Assembly: GCA_029863245.1 (NCBI GenBank)
Contig: JAOTVV010000004.1
Coordinates: forward strand, 124,001 to 188,000
Reading direction: 5' to 3'
Length of the DNA: 64,000 nt
Source of the DNA: Gemmatimonadota bacterium
GTDB taxonomy: Bacteria; Gemmatimonadota; Gemmatimonadetes; Gemmatimonadales; GWC2-71-9
Below the pieces are notes generated by a model that saw only the letters and a program-made list of their open reading frames with translations, did not search any database and was not told the origin of the DNA. Of this stretch, positions 57,602-64,000 are shown one piece after another. Within the stretch, counting starts at the first letter, position 1, and each line of letters begins with the position of its first letter. Both the position numbers and the translations under genes were made by a program.

Positions 57602-58539
57602 CGTCGTCTGATCTCCCTCTCTTGTGGTGCTCGCCCAAAGACTCGGGTGAGGAGGTCGTGCACGCGGTCGGTCTTCACGGCAAGTGCCACGGCTGTCGGC
57701 GTCCCCCCGACTGCCTCCCGGGTGTGACCGCGGTGCTCGCTCTCCTCAAGGTCAACAATGAGCGAGAGTTGCGCCAGGGTGAGCACACCGGGCTCGATCA
57801 GCTCGGCCACCGGCAACACGTCGTTCACGACGCACCCGTCGAGGCGCTCCTGGTTCCGATGGAATTCGACGTAGAACTGCAGTGCGTGGGCGAGCCACCG
57901 GGTGAGGTCGTCCGTCGATTCGCCATATTGCTCGACGGCCGTTCGGGCGAAGGTCAGGCGACGGGTGACGTCCAGACCCACCATCACGGTGTCGAGTCCT
58001 GCGCGCAGCACTATGTCCGCCGCTTCGGGGTCGCACCACGCGTTGAAGTCGGCCCACCGGTTGGTATTTCCGCGTTCACGGATGTTGCCGAACATGCCGA
58101 TGTGTCGAACAACACGTCGGCGGACCAGGCTGCGGTCCCGGGCCACGGCCTGTGCGAGGTTTGTGAGCGGTCCAAGGGTGACGAGGGTGACCGGTCGATC
58201 GACGTCAGCGAGAACATCGAGGAGAATCTGCGGCTGGGGGTCGACCGGGGGTGCAGGCGGCACGGGTGCGTACCCCACACCGGACACCCCGTGGGTTTCG
58301 GGCGCGGTGACCAGGTCCCGCTCGAGCGGCCGATCGGCCCCCGGGTGGATCGGCACGTCGGATCGCCCGAGGAGACCCAACAAATGATGCGCGTTCCGGG
58401 TCGTTGCCTCGAGCGGCGCATTGCCGTAGCTCGTGGTGAGGGCGATGACGCTCAACTCTGGCGAGCGGAGGGCGAGCGCCAGCGCCACGACGTCATCGAT
58501 CCCGGGGTCGGTGTCGATCACGATCGGCGTTGCGGACAT
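57598..58539 (-). CDS. Inosine-uridine preferring nucleoside hydrolase
   Basis: IVIDTDPGIDDVVALALALRSPELSVIALTTSYGN; VTLVTLGPLTNLAQAVARD. Confidence 0.95.
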   Translation of the reverse strand: MSATPIVIDTDPGIDDVVALALALRSPELSVIALTTSYGNAPLEATTRNAHHLLGLLGRSDVPIHPGADRPLERDLVTAPETHGVSGVGYAPVPPAPPVDPQPQILLDVLADVDRPVTLVTLGPLTNLAQAVARDRSLVRRRVVRHIGMFGNIRERGNTNRWADFNAWCDPEAADIVLRAGLDTVMVGLDVTRRLTFARTAVEQYGESTDDLTRWLAHALQFYVEFHRNQERLDGCVVNDVLPVAELIEPGVLTLAQLSLIVDLEESEHRGHTREAVGGTPTAVALAVKTDRVHDLLTRVFGRAPQEREIRRR

Positions 58540-58669
58540 GGTGGAAGTCTAAGGAGCCGGGTGGGTGAGCGGCAGCGATCCGCCCGGCGGACTGGGCTCC
58601 CTGGCGGCTCGATTCAATCTCTCGTAACCTTCTCGGCAGAGACACCGCAACGGAGGGTGGACGAACAGC

Positions 58670-59068
58670 GTGACCGGAGCGCCGGCAGACTGGAAGCAAC
58701 GCCGAGAGGCCTTTGCGTCGCTGATCGACGAGTTCGGTAAGGGTTGGGAGCAGGGGAGCTCCGAACGCATCGCCGAGCTGTTCACCGAGCAGGCGACCTT
58801 CGTCCCGGATCCGTTCGGGTCGCCAGTCGTCGGGCGAGTGGCGATCGGTGACTACTGGGGCGACATCCCGTTGGAACAGTCTGAAGTGTCGTTCAGGTCC
58901 GGGGAGACGTACGTGGCGGGGCCGTGGTTCGCGACGGAGTTTCGGTGCACGTTCCGGCGTCGGCGAACCGGCGAGCCCGTGGATGTGCGCGGTGCCCTCT
59001 TTTGCGAGACCGAGGACGGACGGATCTCGGAAATGCGCATGTACTGGGACCGTCGAGCCGGGGCGTAA
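58670..59068 (+). CDS. SnoaL/NTF2-like protein
   Basis: ERIAELFTEQATFVPDPFGSPVVGRVAIGDYWGDIPL...SEMRMYWD; GTG start. Confidence 0.75.
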   Translation: MTGAPADWKQRREAFASLIDEFGKGWEQGSSERIAELFTEQATFVPDPFGSPVVGRVAIGDYWGDIPLEQSEVSFRSGETYVAGPWFATEFRCTFRRRRTGEPVDVRGALFCETEDGRISEMRMYWDRRAGA

Positions 59069-59899
59069 GTGCTGGGGAACGCCGAGATCTTGCTGGGTAC
59101 GCAGGGCTGGAACTACGAATCGTGGATGCCGTCGTTCTATCCTCATGGGACCAAGCCTTCCGGCATGCTCGATGTGTACGCCCGTGCGTTTGGGACGGTG
59201 GAGGTGGACTCCACCGCCTACGGGATTCCCAGTGATCCAGCGGTGCGGGGATGGCGCACACGAGTGCCGCCAGGCTTCGTTTTCGCGCTCAAAGTCCCAC
59301 AGGCGATCACGCACGAGCGCCGATTGAAGGACACGACGCCGCTGCTGCGTCGCTTTCTCGACCGGGTGGCGCAGCTCGATGACCTCCTCGGACCGCTCCT
59401 GGTCCAGTTGAGCCCCGGATTCCGCGCCACCGAAGGCAATCGTGCGGTCCTCCGCGACTTCGTCGGTGCCCTTCCAACCGAGTACCGGTGGGCCATCGAG
59501 TTCCGGCACCCGGGATGGATGTCTGCCGCCACGTTCGAGCTGCTCAAGTCCCGGAACGTCGCGACCGTCCTGGTCGACGGTCGATGGATCCGGCGAGAGT
59601 TCATGGCCGAGTTGGCCATCGAGCCGACTGCCGACTTCTCCTACGTGCGGTGGATGGGCACCAGCCGTAACCTGACCGATTTCTCCCGACCGCTGCTCCA
59701 CCGCGCCGACGATTTCGCGTGGTGGTCGGAGGTGATCAGCACACTCGCCGAGCGGGTGCAGACGGTCTACGGCTACGCCAGCAATACCTACGACGGCCAT
59801 GCACCGCACAGCGTGCGAGCGCTGCAGCAACTCGTAGGACAGGTGCCCGTCCCGCCCGAGGATTTGCGGGAGCAGGGAGAGCTGTTCCAAGAGACGTGA
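59069..59899 (+). CDS. DUF72 domain protein
   Basis: LLGTQGWNYESWMPSFYPHGTKPSGMLDVYARAFGTVEVDSTAYGIP; FVFALKVPQAITHERRL; YRWAIEFRHPGW. Confidence 0.93.
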   Translation: MLGNAEILLGTQGWNYESWMPSFYPHGTKPSGMLDVYARAFGTVEVDSTAYGIPSDPAVRGWRTRVPPGFVFALKVPQAITHERRLKDTTPLLRRFLDRVAQLDDLLGPLLVQLSPGFRATEGNRAVLRDFVGALPTEYRWAIEFRHPGWMSAATFELLKSRNVATVLVDGRWIRREFMAELAIEPTADFSYVRWMGTSRNLTDFSRPLLHRADDFAWWSEVISTLAERVQTVYGYASNTYDGHAPHSVRALQQLVGQVPVPPEDLREQGELFQET

Positions 59900-60741
59900 G
59901 GCCTTCGGTACTTCCTTCCCTCCTTGGCGTGACGCTGCTCGCGGCCGGGTGTGCCGAGCAGCCGCCGGTGCTGTCTGTCCCCGACGACGCGGAAATCGTG
60001 CTCGCAACGACGACATCCGTGCGGGATGCGGGCGTGCTCGAACTCCTGCTCCAGCCGTTCGAGACAACCCTTGGCTACCGCGTGAAGGTGATCGCCGTGG
60101 GCAGCGGACAGGCGTTGGAAATCGGCCGGCGTGGGGACGCGGATATGTTGATCACGCATGACGTCGACGCCGAGGTCGCGTTCATGCAGGACGGATTCGG
60201 CGCGGCGCGGGCTCCGTTGATGAGGAACGAGTTCGTCGTCGTCGGGCCGGAGCGGGACGAGGCGGGCGTTCGCGGTCGGTCGGCAGCGGATGCGGTGAGG
60301 GCAATTCATGCTTCGCGGTCGCGGTTCGTCACGCGCGCGGATCGGTCTGGTACCCACAGCAGGGAGAAGCGGCTGTGGGAAGCAGCCGGGATTGTTCCCG
60401 GCGGCGAATGGTACCTCGAGTCCGGTCAGGGGATGAGCGCCACGCTGCAGATCGCCGACCAGCTGCAGGCATATGCCCTGACGGACATCGGTACGTTCGT
60501 GAGCCACAAGTATCGTCTGGATCTCGAGGTCCTGGTGGAGGGCGACTCCGTGCTCGCGAATCCGTATCACATCCTGCTCGTCAATCCCGCACGGTTTCCG
60601 TGGGTGAACTACGAGGGCGCGCAGAGCCTGTCGGCGTATCTGAGGGGCGGGGCCGCGCAACGAGCGATTGCCGAGTTTGGCCGGCGCCAGTACGGCCGTC
60701 CGCTGTTCGAGCCGTTCGCCCCCACCGACGGAATGCGATAG
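59896..60741 (+). CDS. Tungstate/molybdate-type ABC transporter substrate-binding protein (TupA-like), lipoprotein
   Basis: Lipobox LLAAGCAEQ; EIVLATTTSVRDAGVLELLLQPFETTLGYRVKVIAVGSGQALEIGRRGDADMLITHD; NPYHILLVNPARFPWVNYEGAQSLSAYL. Confidence 0.9.
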   Translation: MRPSVLPSLLGVTLLAAGCAEQPPVLSVPDDAEIVLATTTSVRDAGVLELLLQPFETTLGYRVKVIAVGSGQALEIGRRGDADMLITHDVDAEVAFMQDGFGAARAPLMRNEFVVVGPERDEAGVRGRSAADAVRAIHASRSRFVTRADRSGTHSREKRLWEAAGIVPGGEWYLESGQGMSATLQIADQLQAYALTDIGTFVSHKYRLDLEVLVEGDSVLANPYHILLVNPARFPWVNYEGAQSLSAYLRGGAAQRAIAEFGRRQYGRPLFEPFAPTDGMR

Positions 60742-60792
60742 CGCTCAGCGCTCGCTCTTCACGGGCCCCAACGGGCGGCTATCTTCCTCACC

Positions 60793-62610
60793 ATGGCATC
60801 CCTGCCGTTGCTGGTGGCGCAGATCCGGCCCGCAAAGGGCGACTACGCCGGAAACGTGCGGCGAGTCGGTGGTGTCTTTGCCCAGGCCGCCGGCCTCCCG
60901 TCTCCGCCGCACCTCATCGTCTTTCCTGAAACCGCGCTCACCGGGTACTTCCTCGAGGGCGGCGTACGCGAACTGGCCGTGCCGGCGGGGGCGCTCTATC
61001 GAGATCTCGCGGCACAACATGCCTTGGCCGCGGCTCCGCCGGTCGACATCGTGCTCGGCTTTTACGAAAAATTCCGAAACCGACACTACAACTCGGCCCT
61101 GTATGCAACGTTGGGCGGTCCCGAGGCCGGGATTCGGCACATCCACAGGAAGGTGTTCCTGCCGACGTACGGTCTGTTTGACGAGGAACGGTTCGTCGAG
61201 CACGGCCACACGATCCGGGCGTTCGACACGGGGTGGGGGCGGGTTGCCATGGGTGTGTGCGAGGATGCATGGCACACGATTCTCCCTACGCTGGCCGCCC
61301 TCGACGGGGCCCAGCTCTTCGTCGTCCCCAGCGCGTCACCCGCTCGGGGCGTCGCGCCGGATCGAGAAGCCGGCGACGATCAGGAACGTCGACCAGCCAG
61401 CGTGCGGCGGTGGGAGATCCTCGCCAGACAGATCGCGTCCGAGCACGGGATCTACGTGGTGATCTCGCAATTGGCCGGCTTCGAGGGCGGGAAGGGCCTG
61501 CAGGGCAGCTCGCTGGTGGTAGATCCTCACGGCGAGATCGTCACCCGCGGCCCGGTGTTCGAGGAAGCACTGCTGACGGCGACCATCGAGCACGACGAGA
61601 TCACACGCGCGCGGTTCGAGCATCCTCTGCTCGCCGATCTCGAGACCCAGTTCCTCAACCTGCTCGAATCCAGTGGCCGCCCCGGCGAGCCGGAGACGCC
61701 CCCCCCCGAGAAAGTCGAGATGCAGTCCGGGGCGGTTCCGGTGGAGCGCCCCAGCGCCACAGCACACCCTGTCATGCATCCGCCGGAGGGCGACGATCCG
61801 ATGACGATCGATCCGGCCCTGACCGCTCGGTGGCTCGAGGCTTTCCTCCGCGACGAGGTCGTGCGGCGGCGTGGCTTCGGCAGAGGGATCGTTGGGCTTT
61901 CGGGCGGCATCGACAGTTCCGTCGCGGCGGCACTGGCCGCCCGGGCCCTCGGCGCTGACAATGTGATCGGTGTGCGCATGCCGTACCGCACGTCGAGTCC
62001 CGAGAGCCTCGAGCATGCCGCGCTGGTTGCCCGCGATCTGAAGATCGAGCTCGTGACCGTCGATATCACCGGTGCTGTCGATGCCTACATCGACGCTGTG
62101 GATCCCGACGCCGACCCGACGCGACGGGGTAACGTCATGGCGCGGATGCGGATGATCACGCTGTTCGATCTCTCGGCGAAGCGTGGCGCCCTCCCAATCG
62201 GCACAGGGAACAAAACCGAGCGCCTGCTCGGGTACTTCACGTGGCACGGTGACGATGCCCCGCCGGTCAACCCACTCGGGGATCTCTTCAAGACGCAGGT
62301 GCGCGATCTCGCTCGGTATCTGGGCATTCCCGGGCCGATCATGTCAAAGCCCGCCTCAGCCGACCTCGTGCAGGGACAAACCGACGAGGTCGATCTCGGG
62401 ATCACATACGCGAAGGCCGACCGCATCCTCCATTGGTTGCTCAGGGGACTGCGACCCGAGCAGATCGTGGCCAGTGGTTTCGCGAAAGAGGAGGTCGATA
62501 CCGTAAGCCTCCGCCTCCACTCGACGCATTGGAAGCGCCGTCTCTCGACGGTCGCCATGGTGAGCAGCACGGCGATCGGGGAGAGCTATTTGCGACCGGT
62601 GGATTACTGA
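60793..62610 (+). CDS. nadE: Glutamine-dependent NAD+ synthase (nitrilase domain + NAD synthase domain)
   Basis: LIVFPETALTGYFLEGG, MGVCEDAWH (nitrilase Cys); GIVGLSGGIDSSVAAALAARALG; GTGNKTERLLGYFTWHGDDAPPVNPLGDLFKTQVRDLARYLGIP. Confidence 0.95.
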   Translation: MASLPLLVAQIRPAKGDYAGNVRRVGGVFAQAAGLPSPPHLIVFPETALTGYFLEGGVRELAVPAGALYRDLAAQHALAAAPPVDIVLGFYEKFRNRHYNSALYATLGGPEAGIRHIHRKVFLPTYGLFDEERFVEHGHTIRAFDTGWGRVAMGVCEDAWHTILPTLAALDGAQLFVVPSASPARGVAPDREAGDDQERRPASVRRWEILARQIASEHGIYVVISQLAGFEGGKGLQGSSLVVDPHGEIVTRGPVFEEALLTATIEHDEITRARFEHPLLADLETQFLNLLESSGRPGEPETPPPEKVEMQSGAVPVERPSATAHPVMHPPEGDDPMTIDPALTARWLEAFLRDEVVRRRGFGRGIVGLSGGIDSSVAAALAARALGADNVIGVRMPYRTSSPESLEHAALVARDLKIELVTVDITGAVDAYIDAVDPDADPTRRGNVMARMRMITLFDLSAKRGALPIGTGNKTERLLGYFTWHGDDAPPVNPLGDLFKTQVRDLARYLGIPGPIMSKPASADLVQGQTDEVDLGITYAKADRILHWLLRGLRPEQIVASGFAKEEVDTVSLRLHSTHWKRRLSTVAMVSSTAIGESYLRPVDY

Positions 62611-62662
62611 GGCGTGCACGGCGCAGCGGGCAGTGTGACTCCGACATCGTGAGCCAGCGACC

Positions 62663-63151
62663 ATGACCGAACCCGACCTGACGCCCCGCCCCGTTTCGGC
62701 ATCCCACACGACCATGACCGAGCTCATGATGCCGCATATGGCCAACGTGCTCGGCAACGTGTTCGGCGGCGTGATTCTGTCGCTTGTCGATCGGGTGGCA
62801 GCGGTCGCCGCCATCAGGCATGCCGGTGGGCCATGCGTCACGGTGTCGGTCGACCAGGTGGACTTCAAGGAGCCGATCCACGTCGGCGAGTTGGTGGTTG
62901 CGAAAGCAAGCGTCAACTACGTGGGACGAACGTCCATGGAGGTGGGCGTGCACATTCACGCCGAAGACGTGCCTACCGGGAAGCAGCGGCACACCAACAC
63001 GTGCTATGTGACCTTCGTGGCGATCGACAAGGAGGGTCGTCCTCGTCGGGTGGCGTCCGTCGTACCCGAGTCCAGCGAGGAGCGGCGGCGCTACGCCGAG
63101 GCCGAGGCGCGGCGGGCGTCGCGTCGCCGGCATCTCGAGGGACGGCCATGA
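62663..63151 (+). CDS. Acyl-CoA thioesterase (YciA-like hot-dog)
   Basis: MTELMMPHMANVLGNVFGGVILSLVDRVAAVAAIRHAGGPCVTVSVDQVDFKEPIHVGELVVAKASVNYVGRTSMEV. Confidence 0.93.
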   Translation: MTEPDLTPRPVSASHTTMTELMMPHMANVLGNVFGGVILSLVDRVAAVAAIRHAGGPCVTVSVDQVDFKEPIHVGELVVAKASVNYVGRTSMEVGVHIHAEDVPTGKQRHTNTCYVTFVAIDKEGRPRRVASVVPESSEERRRYAEAEARRASRRRHLEGRP

Positions 63152-64000
63152 GTAGGACTGGAGTAGCCGTGGTGTTGAGTGGCGGCGGAGCGAAGGCCGC
63201 TGCGCACGTCGGGGCGATGAAGGCGCTCGACGAGCGTGGGGTGAAACCCGACCGATATGTCGCGACGTCGATGGGAGCCGTGGTCGCCGCGTGCTTCGCG
63301 AGCGGCATGCCGTACGAGGAGGTGCTCAAGCGCATGCTGCTGCTCTCCCGCCGCGATGTGGCGAGAATGTCGCCGTCCCTCGTGTTCGGTCCCTACGCAG
63401 ACAGTCTGCTTCGGCTCGGCGTACTGCGTCGTGGCATCGGGCAGCTCGTGACGGCCCGCCGATTCACGGAGCTGACCGTCCCGCTGACGGTGACTGCGGT
63501 CGATGTGGATACCGGAGATCTCGTGCTGTTCGGCGACGGGGGCGATGTGGAGGTTCCCCTCATCGACGCACTCACGGCGTCGTGTGCGCTTCCCGTGTTC
63601 TATCCGCCCCTGACGCTGCGGGGCCGACGGCTTGCCGACGGTGGTCTGCGGGCCGTCCTGCCGCTCGAGGTCGCGGCTTCGTTTGATCCGGGCGTGATGG
63701 TCGCGGTCCGTGTGGGTCCGTCGTTCGCGGCGGTGCCGTCGGAGGGGGGCGACTCGGGCCCGCCGCTTCTCCAGGCGCACAATCGGGCAATGCGCACCAT
63801 GATGGCGGCTCAGACCGATCGTGATATTGCGACCTGGGCCGACGGACCGATACCGCTCATCGTGATCGAGCCAAGGATCGAGCAGGCCGCCACCTTTGCC
63901 GTGCGCCGAGCGATCACGTACGTGGAAGACGGGTATCGGGCCGCTGCCGCAGCGTTGGAGCATTCGCCATATTCGACCCGGCTCACGGGCGAGGTATCGG
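63148..64000 (+). CDS. Patatin-like phospholipase (runs off right edge)
   Basis: Translation from ATG 63148: MSRTGVAVVLSGGGAKAAAHVGAMKALDERGVKPDRYVATSMGAVVAACFASG...RRLADGGLRAVLPLEVA (GxSxG-like and DGG motifs). Open at window end. Confidence 0.92.
   Translation, partial: MSRTGVAVVLSGGGAKAAAHVGAMKALDERGVKPDRYVATSMGAVVAACFASGMPYEEVLKRMLLLSRRDVARMSPSLVFGPYADSLLRLGVLRRGIGQLVTARRFTELTVPLTVTAVDVDTGDLVLFGDGGDVEVPLIDALTASCALPVFYPPLTLRGRRLADGGLRAVLPLEVAASFDPGVMVAVRVGPSFAAVPSEGGDSGPPLLQAHNRAMRTMMAAQTDRDIATWADGPIPLIVIEPRIEQAATFAVRRAITYVEDGYRAAAAALEHSPYSTRLTGEVS

Noticed and set aside
57232-58740. 502-aa plus-strand ORF
   Set aside because: Antisense to the 3-hydroxyacyl-CoA dehydrogenase and nucleoside hydrolase genes.
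58493-60067. 524-aa minus-strand ORF
   Set aside because: Antisense to SnoaL-like, DUF72 and TupA-like genes, all of which have recognisable motifs.

Overview
High-GC bacterial chromosomal window, about 45 genes. Style and gene content resemble Gemmatimonadota, but taxonomy is inference. It is mostly densely packed housekeeping and accessory genes, with no rRNA, tRNA, CRISPR array, prophage or transposon that I could support. The most notable object is a gene the ORF track cannot see. At 14149..14382(+) an Rdx-family (SelW/SelT/SelH) selenoprotein reads MQVSIQYCGVUGYEPRAASLAAEIERDYPKANVKLIESSGGVFEVQLDSDLVFSKKSLGRHAAPGEVMQLIHARLGS, with an in-frame TGA at the U of the CxxU motif. It has an AGGAGG ribosome-binding site, and a perfect 7-bp bSECIS-like hairpin (GGCCGCC-AGTTT-GGCGGCC) 14 nt after the TGA. 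It ends 4 nt before a DEAH-type helicase gene. Other points of interest: an SOS/mutasome-type cassette (zinc ribbon, SPL-like radical SAM, ImuB-like, small DUF6504-like protein, DnaE2) with a GTTC-N7-GTTC box at its putative promoter; a methyltransferase plus SNF2-like helicase pair (candidate defence module); a translationally coupled MntR/DtxR regulator, two-domain multicopper oxidase and ZIP transporter operon; an aconitase-family protein with its swivel domain at the N-terminus; a cluster of three mechanosensitive-channel-type genes; and several palindromic operators next to regulators. All calls come from reading the sequence and translated ORFs; no database search was run.
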